64,000 nt of DNA. Origin: Streptomyces zingiberis. GTDB lineage: Bacteria; Actinomycetota; Actinomycetes; Streptomycetales; Streptomycetaceae. Below are positions 16,511 through 24,078 of the stretch, piece by piece. Each line of letters starts with the position of its first letter. Position 1 is the first letter of the stretch. A model generated the notes under the pieces. The model made no database searches. It was not told the origin of the DNA and was given only the letters and a program-made list of their open reading frames with translations. Made by a program: the position numbers and the translations under genes. Location of the stretch: assembly GCF_012034935.1 (NCBI RefSeq), contig NZ_JAATEN010000021.1, forward strand, positions 1 to 64,000, given 5' to 3'.

Positions 16511-17305
16511 TCAGCCCAGCGGGGTGAGGAGGAAGCGGCCGACGACGCCGGTGCCGGTGTCCAGCCGCTGCCGGAACTCCTCGCGCGGTCCGTCCGCCCG
16601 GCGCAGCTCCCACAGGACACGGGCCGCCGCCCACGCCTCGTCCCGGGCCCGGGACGGGCGCCAGGCGCCGGTCAGGTGGGTGAGCGGGTCGGCCACGTCG
16701 AGGAGGTCCGGGCCGGGCATCAGGTCCTCCCGGATCCGTTCCTCCCGTACCGCGAGGAGGTCGTCCATCCGTTCGTGGTCGGCGCACGGTGTCCCGGGGG
16801 CGCGGCCCAGGGCGGCGCAGGTGTCCACGACGGCGAGCGGCAGGTCGTGCCCGATCTGGGCGTTGACCCCGGCGAGCGCGAACTGGACGGGCAGCACCCC
16901 GGGATGGTGGCGCTGCCGGAACAGGGGCCGCCAGCAGGCGGGCGGGCGCAGCCCGGCCGCGTCGGCCTCCACCGCGGCCAGATAGCGGCCGGCGAGGCGG
17001 GCGCCGAGCCCGGCGACGGCCCCGGGGTCGGTGAAGGAGCCGGTGACCAGCCGCCGCGTCAGCTCCTCCATGATCCGGAGGCAGCCGGCGTTGACCACGG
17101 CCACCCCGTCACACGGCCGGAGTTCCGAGGCCAGCGCCCGCATCCGGGCCACCGCCTCGCGCAGTCCGGCCGTGGCGGACGGCTCCGGCGGGGGCGAGGG
17201 CCCCCTGGGCGGCGCGACGGGTGCGGGGACCGCGGCCGGTGGGGGAGGGGCGGGGTTCCGTCCGGCCGGTGCCGCCGGTGCCGCGGTGGCCGTCGTGTGC
17301 TGCAT
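16511..17305 (-). CDS. DUF5995 family protein
   Basis: 264 aa. Features typical of DUF5995: CWRPLFRQRHHPGVLPVQFA, LAGVNAQIGHDLPLAVVD (conserved Asn/His block, possibly metal-binding), and an all-helical C-terminal region with DEAWAAARVLWELR. The first 45 residues are Ala/Pro-rich and may be a disordered tail. The function of the family is not known to me. The ATG at 17305 was taken; the frame is open for another 69 nt upstream. It is convergent with davB and divergent from the next membrane-protein gene. Confidence 0.75.
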   Translation of the reverse strand: MQHTTATAAPAAPAGRNPAPPPPAAVPAPVAPPRGPSPPPEPSATAGLREAVARMRALASELRPCDGVAVVNAGCLRIMEELTRRLVTGSFTDPGAVAGLGARLAGRYLAAVEADAAGLRPPACWRPLFRQRHHPGVLPVQFALAGVNAQIGHDLPLAVVDTCAALGRAPGTPCADHERMDDLLAVREERIREDLMPGPDLLDVADPLTHLTGAWRPSRARDEAWAAARVLWELRRADGPREEFRQRLDTGTGVVGRFLLTPLG

Positions 17306-17498
17306 GAGGGCACCGTGGCAGCTCCGCGCCCGGCTTGTCGCCCGGGACGGCCGGGGGTGACCGGAACGGACCAACGCCGGTGCGCCGGCGGCGCGACGTG
17401 GCGCGTCCGGAGGGCCGGGCCGGTCCGGGCGTTCCGGTACGACGAATTCCCGCGGCCCGGTCCCGGGAAGCGGGCCGGGGTGTCACCATGATCGGACC

Positions 17499-18233
17499 AT
17501 GGTTCCCGGGAGGGTCACGCGCTCGGTGCGGACCGCCGTGTTCGCGGCGGTGTGCGTGCTGCTCGCGGCGGAGGGACACGCCGCGGTCTCCGGTCTGCCC
17601 GTGCCCGGCTGGGCGCTCGCCGCGGCGCTGTGCGCGACGGCCGCCGGGGTGTGGGGCCTGACCGGCCGGGAGCGGTCACCGTGGCTGGTCACCCCGGCCG
17701 CGCTCGCCGTCCAGGGCGTGCTCCACCTGCTGTTCGCCCGCGCCCAGCCGGCCCCCGGCAGACCGCCGGGCGGGCTGCCGTACGGGGCCGGGGCCGCGGT
17801 GCTGCACGGGGCCGCGGAGGACCGGCCGCACGCCCACGCGGGGCACGCGGCCCACCTCGCCCCCGCGGACTGGACGGCGCATGTCGTTCCGTCGTACGCG
17901 GGCGGGGGGCCGGCCGGGGGCGGGGGCGGCGGCATCGGGATGGGGCCCCTCTTCGAACAGGCGGGTGCCGGGCCCGTGATGGCCGCCGTCCACCTGGTGA
18001 TCGCCCTGGTGGGCGCGGTGTGGCTGTCGGGCGGGGAACGGGCCCTCTTCCGGCTGCTGCGGGCGGCGTCCGCCCGGCTGGCCGCCCCGCTGGACCTCGT
18101 GGTCCGCGCCGTCCCGCTGCCCCGGCCGCCGCGCCGCGGCCCTCTCCCCGCGGTGCCGTGCGCGCCGCGGCCGTTCCCGCTCCTCCGCGTCCTCCCCACG
18201 CGCGGCCCGCCGCCGGTGCCCGCTGTCGCCTGA
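17499..18233 (+). CDS. Small integral membrane protein with His-rich loop
   Basis: 244 aa. About four or five hydrophobic segments: TAVFAAVCVLLAAEGHAAVS, GWALAAALCATAAGVWGLTG, WLVTPAALAVQGVLHLLF, and GPVMAAVHLVIALVGAVWLS. Between the third and last is a His/Gly-rich loop (DRPHAHAGHAAHLAPADWTA) that could bind metal. The C-terminal 60 residues are Arg/Pro-rich and probably cytoplasmic. I do not recognise a family. The ATG at 17499 lacks a strong ribosome binding site. It precedes the ECF sigma factor gene by 116 nt on the same strand and may share its regulation. Confidence 0.6.
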   Translation: MVPGRVTRSVRTAVFAAVCVLLAAEGHAAVSGLPVPGWALAAALCATAAGVWGLTGRERSPWLVTPAALAVQGVLHLLFARAQPAPGRPPGGLPYGAGAAVLHGAAEDRPHAHAGHAAHLAPADWTAHVVPSYAGGGPAGGGGGGIGMGPLFEQAGAGPVMAAVHLVIALVGAVWLSGGERALFRLLRAASARLAAPLDLVVRAVPLPRPPRRGPLPAVPCAPRPFPLLRVLPTRGPPPVPAVA

Positions 18234-18349
18234 CAGCACGGAGCCATCGGCCGGGGCGGGGTCCGGATCACGCCCCCGGCCGCCGTTCCCGCCGCCCGGC
18301 GCCGCAGTCACCGCGCCGCGCGGCGGACCACACCGGAGGACCGCGGACG

Positions 18350-19297
18350 ATGAACGCTGCACGGAACGGTGGAGCCCGCAGACGGGCGGAACGAGCGGAG
18401 CAGCCGGAACACCACCGGCGCGCGGAGCAGGCGGCACGGCGGCGGGCCCGGCCCGGCCACCCCCCGCCCCGGAGCGGCGGGCCGGCCGAACGGGGCGCCC
18501 CGGCGGGCCTCGTGGCCCCGGCTGCCCCGGGCACCCCGCCGGAACTCGCCGGCCCCGGCGCCCCGGCCGGGGGCGGGATACCCGGCGCGGGCGCTGGAGC
18601 CGCTCCCGCGGGCCGTGGCGGCGCCCGCCCACCGGTCACCGGCACGGACCGGGACCGGAAGGACCGGGAGGTGACGGGCTGGGCCCTCGCGGCCGGGCAC
18701 GGCGACCGCGGCGCGGCGGAGTCCTTCGTCCGCTCCACGCTGCCCGACGTCCGCCGCTACCTCGTCCGTCTCACCGGCGACCCGCAGGGGGCCGAGGACC
18801 TGGTCCAGGACACCTATCTGCGGGCCCTGCGCAGCCTCCCCGGGTTCCAGGGCCGTTCGCCGGCGCGCGGCTGGCTGCTCACCATCGCGCGGCGCGTGGT
18901 GGTGGACCGGATCAGGTCCGAGCGGGCCCGCCCCCGCCGGGCGCGGGTCGAGGACTGGCAGACCGTGGTGGAGGACGCCCAGCCGCGCGGCCTGCCGGGC
19001 TTCGACGAAGGTGTGGCGCTGGCGGAGCTGCTGGCGCGGCTTCCCGCGCTGCGGCGTGAGGTGTTCGTCCTCACCCAGCTCCTGGGGCTCCCCTACGCGG
19101 AGGCCGCCAGGATCGCCGGCTGCCCGGTCGGGACGGTCCGGTCCCGGGTGGCCCGCGCCCGGGAGACGCTGATCGCCCTGCTGGAGGACGCGGAGTCGGA
19201 CGGTGCCGGGCGGCGGGAGCCGGGTTCCGCCCCGGCGGGCCTGCTGCCGGGGGGCGGGGCGCCCGGCCGGTTACCGGGTGCCCGGCCCGGGCTGTGA
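18350..19297 (+). CDS. ECF-type RNA polymerase sigma factor
   Basis: 315 aa. Region 2 is seen as FVRSTLPDVRRYLVRLTGD and GAEDLVQDTYLRALRSLPGF; region 2.4 as ARGWLLTIARRVVVDRIRSE. Region 4 reads LPALRREVFVLTQLLGLPYA, then EAARIAGCPVGTVRSRVARA. The first 107 residues are Ala/Pro/Arg-rich low complexity, which is unusual. An alternative GTG at 18671 (VTGWALAAGHGD) with AAGGA upstream would give a normal 208-aa ECF factor, while the ATG at 18350 has GGAGGA. Both are plausible. No anti-sigma gene is adjacent. The C-terminal 35 residues are Gly/Pro-rich. Confidence 0.85.
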   Translation: MNAARNGGARRRAERAEQPEHHRRAEQAARRRARPGHPPPRSGGPAERGAPAGLVAPAAPGTPPELAGPGAPAGGGIPGAGAGAAPAGRGGARPPVTGTDRDRKDREVTGWALAAGHGDRGAAESFVRSTLPDVRRYLVRLTGDPQGAEDLVQDTYLRALRSLPGFQGRSPARGWLLTIARRVVVDRIRSERARPRRARVEDWQTVVEDAQPRGLPGFDEGVALAELLARLPALRREVFVLTQLLGLPYAEAARIAGCPVGTVRSRVARARETLIALLEDAESDGAGRREPGSAPAGLLPGGGAPGRLPGARPGL

Positions 19298-19374
19298 GGA
19301 TGGGAGAGGTGCCCCCGCGCGGGACGCCGCCGCGCGGGGCGGGCCGCCTCCCGTACGAAGATTGAGGAGCTCGG

Positions 19375-20382
19375 GTGCCTGAGCAGGAACGGCGGGGCCT
19401 GGTGGAGCGGATGGACCACCACCAGGTGGCGATCTATCTCGCGGCGATGGCCGCGGGCGGGCTGGTGGGCGCCCTGGCCCCGGCGGCCGGGCCGGGGCTG
19501 GAGCACGCCATCAACCCGGTGCTGGGCGCGCTGCTGTTCGTCACCTTCCTCCAGGTCCCCGCCGCGGAGCTGGTCCGCTCCCTGCGCGACGGCCGGTTCC
19601 TCGCCGCGGCCCTGGTGGTGAACTTCGCCGTGGTGCCGCTGGTCGTCGCGGCGCTGTTCGCGTTCCTCCCGGCGGACCAGGCCGTCCGCGTGGGGGTGCT
19701 GCTGGTGCTGCTCTGCCCGTGCGTGGACTACGTGATCGTCTTCTCGGGGCTGGCCGGCGGCTCGGCCCGCCGTCTGCTGGCCGCCACGCCGCTGCTGCTC
19801 GTGGCGCAGATGCTGCTGCTGCCGGGATTCCTGTATCTCTTCCTGGGGCCCGGTCTGGCCGATGTGGTGGAGGTGGGCCCGTTCGTGGAGGCGTTCGTGG
19901 TCCTGATCGCCGTCCCGCTCGCGCTGGCGTGGGCGCTTCAGGCGTGGGCCGCGCTGCGCCCGGCGGGACGGCGGGTCTCCGCCGCGGCCGGTACGACGAT
20001 GGTGCCGCTGATGGCCGCGGTGCTCCTGACCGTCGTCGCCTCCCAGCTTCCCAAGCTGGGCGACCGCCTCACCGATGTCGCGGCCGTGATCCCCGTCTAT
20101 GTGGTGTTCCTCGTGGTCATGGCGTTCGCCGGGAAGGGGGTGGCCGCTCTGTTCCGCCTGGACGCCCCGGCGGGCCGCGCGGTGGTGTTCACGGGGGCGA
20201 CCCGCAACTCCCTGGTGGTGCTGCCACTGGCGCTGGCCCTGCCCGACGCCTTCGCGGTGGCCGCGGCCGTCGTGGTCGCGCAGACCCTGGTGGAGGTGGT
20301 CGGCATGGTGGCCTGCGTCCGCCTCGTGCCCCGGCTGGTGCCGGAACGCGCGCCCGCGGCGGCCGGGACGGCCGCGCGCTGA
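19375..20382 (+). CDS. ACR3/BASS-superfamily membrane transporter (arsenite-efflux-like)
   Basis: 335 aa, about ten transmembrane segments, inner membrane. The segment VLLCPCVDYVIVFSGLAGGS corresponds to the ACR3 signature with its conserved Cys in the fourth helix, and GATRNSLVVLPLALALP to the second crossing helix motif. ACR3 members export arsenite; other BASS members move organic anions. No arsR, arsC or arsM is nearby, so the substrate is open. The start is a GTG at 19375. It converges on the ATP-grasp/PLP/methyltransferase cassette, for which it could serve as exporter; that is inference. Confidence 0.8.
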   Translation: MPEQERRGLVERMDHHQVAIYLAAMAAGGLVGALAPAAGPGLEHAINPVLGALLFVTFLQVPAAELVRSLRDGRFLAAALVVNFAVVPLVVAALFAFLPADQAVRVGVLLVLLCPCVDYVIVFSGLAGGSARRLLAATPLLLVAQMLLLPGFLYLFLGPGLADVVEVGPFVEAFVVLIAVPLALAWALQAWAALRPAGRRVSAAAGTTMVPLMAAVLLTVVASQLPKLGDRLTDVAAVIPVYVVFLVVMAFAGKGVAALFRLDAPAGRAVVFTGATRNSLVVLPLALALPDAFAVAAAVVVAQTLVEVVGMVACVRLVPRLVPERAPAAAGTAAR

Positions 20383-20433
20383 CCACCGGCGGTCAGGCGG
20401 CCGGGGCCGGGCCGGCGGACGGGCCCGTGGCGG

Positions 20434-20487
20434 GGGCCGGGCGCGGCGGCGGGGGAGCGGGCCGGCTCCGGCCGCCGCGCCCGGCCC
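20434..20487. terminator. Large bidirectional hairpin terminator
   Basis: Perfect 17-bp arms (20434-20450 and 20471-20487, centred on GGGCGCGGCGGC and its complement) with a 20-nt loop, between the convergent transporter and ATP-grasp genes. It would serve both strands. Confidence 0.75.
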
Positions 20488-20504
20488 GGTGCCGGGCACC
20501 GGCG

Positions 20505-21806
20505 TCAGCGGCCCAGGGGCTCGGCCTTGTCCCCGTCGTCCCGGTCGCCGTCGCCGTCCCCGTCGCCACCGTTGCCGTCGTCGTCCCCGTCCGGGCGGAC
20601 GAGGGGCCGGACCGCGCCCGCCGCGGCCAGCGCGCGGTGCAGGGCCAGTTCGGCGGTCTCCCCGCCGGCCAGCACGATTCCGGTGCAGCCCCGCTGGTCC
20701 GTGAGGTGCGCCACCCGGTCGCCGGGGGCGAGCGTCGGGTACCAGGCGGGTTCGCCGGGGAAGGCGGCCAGGTGGTCCAGGCCGGACCAGCCGGTCAGGG
20801 TGCCGCGCCGGGCGGCGTAGACCAGGACGAACGCGGTGGCGGGCCCGGTGGCGCCCGGACCGTCGAGCAGCGCGGGGCGGCGGCCGAGCGCCGTGTCCAC
20901 CAGTGCCTCGTACACGTTGACGCCCAGCGCGCGGCAGAGCGCTTCACCGACCAGCGCGCCGCCGATCCGCCGGTTGATCTCCACCAGTTCGGGCCCGCCG
21001 GTGGTGAGGACGAACTCCACGTGCCCGAAACCCTCGTGGTGCCCGGCGGTGTGCAGCACCCGCGCCACCCAGTCCTCGACGCGCCCGTGGAGGGCGGCCG
21101 GCAGCGCCACGGGGAAGGCGGCGGCCTCCTCGCGGACCAGGGGCTCCGGCGACAGCTGACGGCTGAGCACGCCGAGCAGCCGCGTGGTGCCCGCCCAGCT
21201 CAGGGTCTCCGCGCTGTAGACGGGGCCGGCGAAGAAGGGTTCGGCGAACAGCCGTCCGAGCAGCGGGCGTTCCGCGGCCTCGGCGAGCGCCCCGCGCAGG
21301 GCCTCCTCGTCGCGGACCGGCCAGACGTTACGGGAGGAGGTGCCCGCCGAGTCCTTGACCACGGCGGGCAGGCCGATCTCCCGGAGCACGCGCGCGGCGG
21401 CGTCCGGGTCGCCGGCGGCCACCGGCAGGGCGGGGCCCCGGCTGAGCCCCCGCTCGTGGAGGAGGGCGCGCACCCGGGACTTGTCGCGGAGCAGGCGGAC
21501 GGACTCCGGGCTCGGTCCCGGCAGGCCCAGCGCGGCGGCGAGTTCGGCGGCGGGGACGCTCCAGGTGTCGGTGGAGTTGATCAGTCCGCGGAGGCCGGGC
21601 AGGCGGGCCAGGGCGGCGGCGCAGGCGTCCCGGTCGCCGGTGTCCACGTCGATGACGTCGAGGGCACCCGGGGCGATCCGGGCCAGTTCATGGCGGTACA
21701 CCGCGCGGTCGCCGGTGAGGAGGGCGAGCCGGTGCCCGGCCCCGGCGGCGGCCTCCGCGAGCCGGTCCAGGCCGAAGGTGAGCGCTTCGAGCGCGGCGAC
21801 GGTCAC
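20505..21806 (-). CDS. ATP-grasp domain ligase
   Basis: 433 aa. ATP-grasp fold: the pre-ATP-grasp domain (residues 1-110) is followed by the ATP-binding lysine region LPAVVKDSAGTSSRNVW and the catalytic metal-binding end HVEFVLTTGGPELVEINRRI, with Glu and Asn ligands, then GGALVGEALCRALGVNVYEA. Such enzymes join a carboxylate to an amine through acyl phosphate; CarB-like and amino-acid ligases are nearest in layout. The C-terminus ends in an Asp/Gly repeat (DGNGGDGDGDGD). The GTG start overlaps the stop of the PLP-enzyme gene by 4 bases (GTGA), so the two are translationally coupled. Confidence 0.82.
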   Translation of the reverse strand: MTVAALEALTFGLDRLAEAAAGAGHRLALLTGDRAVYRHELARIAPGALDVIDVDTGDRDACAAALARLPGLRGLINSTDTWSVPAAELAAALGLPGPSPESVRLLRDKSRVRALLHERGLSRGPALPVAAGDPDAAARVLREIGLPAVVKDSAGTSSRNVWPVRDEEALRGALAEAAERPLLGRLFAEPFFAGPVYSAETLSWAGTTRLLGVLSRQLSPEPLVREEAAAFPVALPAALHGRVEDWVARVLHTAGHHEGFGHVEFVLTTGGPELVEINRRIGGALVGEALCRALGVNVYEALVDTALGRRPALLDGPGATGPATAFVLVYAARRGTLTGWSGLDHLAAFPGEPAWYPTLAPGDRVAHLTDQRGCTGIVLAGGETAELALHRALAAAGAVRPLVRPDGDDDGNGGDGDGDGDRDDGDKAEPLGR

Positions 21807-23116
21807 GGGCCGCCGCCCTTCCCCGTGGTCCGCGGGGCGGCGGTCGCCGGGCGCGGGGCGGGCGCGACCAGCGGAGGCCCGGCCCCCTCGGCCGCGGCCG
21901 GCCCGCCGCCACCGCCGCCAGGTCCGCCCCGTCCGCCCGCGCCGGTCTCGTACGGGCGGCGGTTCCAGTCCAGGACGGACCAGGGCGGGGCGAGTTCGGC
22001 GAGCGAGCCGATCCGGCGCGGCGCGAGACGGCCGGGGTCGGCCGCCTCCCGGTGGCGGGCGAACACCCGTTCGGTGTAGCGGTGACCGGTGTCCGCGCCG
22101 ATCACCAGGTGGGTGCGGCCGGGGTCACGGGCCGCCTCCCAGGCGCCGGCGAGGTATGCCGCGCCCGTGGAGAGCCCGGCGAAGACGGCGTGGTCGCGCA
22201 GGAGCGCGACGGCGCCGGCCATGGCGTGCCGGAAGTCCAGCCAGTGCACCCGGTCGTACAGCTCGTGCCGGACGTTGTCGAACGGGATGGAGCTGCCGAT
22301 GCCCGCGATGATGGCCTCCGGGTCGCTGAACCCCTCACTGCCGAAGGTGACGCTGCCGAAGGGCTGGAGCCCCACCAGCCGCACGTCCCGGCCGCGCCGG
22401 CGCAGCGGCAGGACGAGCCCGGCGGTGGAGGCTCCGGTGCCGACGGCGGCGACCACCCCGAGCGGCACGCCGGGCAGGGCCCGGTCGACCAGATCGGCGA
22501 ACTCCCGGTAGCCGGCGTAGTGGACGGCATCGTGGTACTGGCGCATCCAGTGCATCCCCGGGCGGTCCGCGAGGAGCCGGCGCACCCGGCCGACCCGGCG
22601 CTCCTGGTCCAGCCGGAGGCTCCGGGAGGGCGGCATCTGGTCGACGGTGGCGCCGAGCACCTCCAACTGGGCGCGGAGCGCCGCGTCCACGGTGGTGGAG
22701 GCGACGATGTGGCAGCCCAGCCCGTAACGGTGGCATGCCATGGCCAGCGCCAGCGCGTAGATGCCGCTGGAGCTGTCGACGAGGGTCTGGCCGGGGCGTA
22801 CCGTGCCGCGCTCCAGCAGGGTGCGGACGGCGCCCAGCGCCGCGTAGACCTTCAGCGTCTCGAAGCGGGCGAGCACGGTCGTGCCGGTCAGGCGCAGCAG
22901 GTCGGGGGCTTTGATCGCGTCGGTGACGTGGTCGTGGACGACCGGCTCCGGGAGCGGCGGCGCGGTGCGCACCGCGGTCACCGCGGGGGCGCGGGGTCGG
23001 TGGCGGGCGGCGTGATCGGGAAAGCCGGGGGCGGCGGGGGCGGTCGGAGCATGGTGGGGGGTCCTTCCGGAGGGGCGCACCGGGCGGCGTGCGCCGGAGG
23101 GGGTGGAGGGCGGCAC
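21803..23116 (-). CDS. Cysteine-synthase-fold PLP-dependent enzyme
   Basis: Up to 437 aa. It belongs to the fold-type II PLP family (OASS, SbnA, CBS). The Schiff-base lysine is probably the one in RFETLKVYAALGAV. The substrate loop reads VDSSSGIYALALAMACHRYG, the phosphate-cup GTGASTAGL, and the end of the core IGADTGHRYTERVF. These differ from housekeeping cysteine synthase (GSVKDR, TSGNTG), so a specialised beta-replacement or beta-elimination is likely. The N-terminal 60 and C-terminal 50 residues are low complexity. The true start is uncertain: GTG at 23116 or GTG at 22981. It is coupled to the ATP-grasp ligase. Confidence 0.78.
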   Translation of the reverse strand: MPPSTPSGARRPVRPSGRTPHHAPTAPAAPGFPDHAARHRPRAPAVTAVRTAPPLPEPVVHDHVTDAIKAPDLLRLTGTTVLARFETLKVYAALGAVRTLLERGTVRPGQTLVDSSSGIYALALAMACHRYGLGCHIVASTTVDAALRAQLEVLGATVDQMPPSRSLRLDQERRVGRVRRLLADRPGMHWMRQYHDAVHYAGYREFADLVDRALPGVPLGVVAAVGTGASTAGLVLPLRRRGRDVRLVGLQPFGSVTFGSEGFSDPEAIIAGIGSSIPFDNVRHELYDRVHWLDFRHAMAGAVALLRDHAVFAGLSTGAAYLAGAWEAARDPGRTHLVIGADTGHRYTERVFARHREAADPGRLAPRRIGSLAELAPPWSVLDWNRRPYETGAGGRGGPGGGGGGPAAAEGAGPPLVAPAPRPATAAPRTTGKGGGP

Positions 23117-23173
23117 GGTGGTGCGGGGGGCCGCGCGGCCCCGGAGGGGGGCGCGGGCGGGGCCTCGGCCGGA

Positions 23174-23938
23174 TCAGGGGGGCGAGGGCGCGGGCCCGCC
23201 GGGCCGGGTGCCCTGGACGACGAGCCGGCGGGAGTGCTGGTCGTAGGGGGCGCCGTCGAAGCCGCCGTAGCAGGTCACCGCGGTGAAGCCGGCGGTCTCC
23301 AGCAGCGCGCGCAGCTCGGCCGCGCTGTAGAGGAAGCAGGTGATGGACGCCTCGCGGGCGGTGGTGCCGCGCACGAGGGTCCAGTCGGTGCGCAGCCGGG
23401 TCCAGTCGTCCAGCACGGTGTCGCGCTGGACGACGTAGCCGCCGTCGCCGAGGTCGGCCAGTTGCGGCCGGCCGATCCAGCCGGCCAGCACTTCCTTGCC
23501 CATGACGTCGACGAGGAGCCGGCCGCCGGGGGCGAGCGACGCGTAGGCGTTCCGCAGCACCCGCAGGTTGTCCTCCGGGTCGTCGAAGTAGCCGAACGAG
23601 GTGTAGAGGTTGAGCACCACGTCGTACCGCCCGGGCTCGACGTGCTCCAGCATGTCGGCCCGTACCAGCCGGGCCCCGGCGCCCGCGGCGGCCAGGGCGG
23701 CGCGGGCCCGGCCGAGCATCGCCGCGCTGAGGTCGACGCCGGTGACGTCGTGGCCGCGGGCCGCCAGCGGCACCAGGAACAGGCCGGGACCGCAGCACAG
23801 GTCCAGCACGCGGGAGCCGGGCGGGAAGGCGAGCAGCGGTGAAGCGGCGACGGTGCGGGCGGCCTCCGCGCGCCGGCGTTCGGAGAACAGCGTCCCGGAG
23901 AACTCCGTCCACAACTCCTCGTCCTCGTACCAGCGCAT
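23174..23938 (-). CDS. Class I SAM-dependent methyltransferase
   Basis: 254 aa. Motif I is VLDLCCGPGLFLVPLAARG, followed by VTGVDLSAAMLGRARAAL (acidic ribose ligand), VRADMLEHVE, and motif IV YDVVLNLYTSFGYFDD. This is the UbiE/small-molecule type with a C-terminal lid (CYGGFDGAPYDQHSRRLVVQ). The ATG at 23938 has AGGAGG 12 nt upstream. It is the first gene of the minus-strand cassette, 57 nt before the PLP enzyme. The substrate is unknown; methylation of the cassette's amino-acid-like product is a reasonable guess. Confidence 0.85.
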   Translation of the reverse strand: MRWYEDEELWTEFSGTLFSERRRAEAARTVAASPLLAFPPGSRVLDLCCGPGLFLVPLAARGHDVTGVDLSAAMLGRARAALAAAGAGARLVRADMLEHVEPGRYDVVLNLYTSFGYFDDPEDNLRVLRNAYASLAPGGRLLVDVMGKEVLAGWIGRPQLADLGDGGYVVQRDTVLDDWTRLRTDWTLVRGTTAREASITCFLYSAAELRALLETAGFTAVTCYGGFDGAPYDQHSRRLVVQGTRPGGPAPSPP

Positions 23939-24078
23939 GGCGGTGGCCAACCTCCTCCGTGGGGGCACGGCCGCGGGCGGTGTCCCGCGGGCCGCGGTGC
24001 GGTGGGGCCCACACCTCCAGGGTCGGACGCGGAGTGCCGTGAGTTCCCGGCGCGTTGGGGAGCCGGCCGGGCCCGGGC

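Noticed and set aside
19375..20382. Arsenic resistance operon
   Set aside because: Only an ACR3-like transporter is present; no arsR, arsC, arsM or arsenic-type operator was found nearby.
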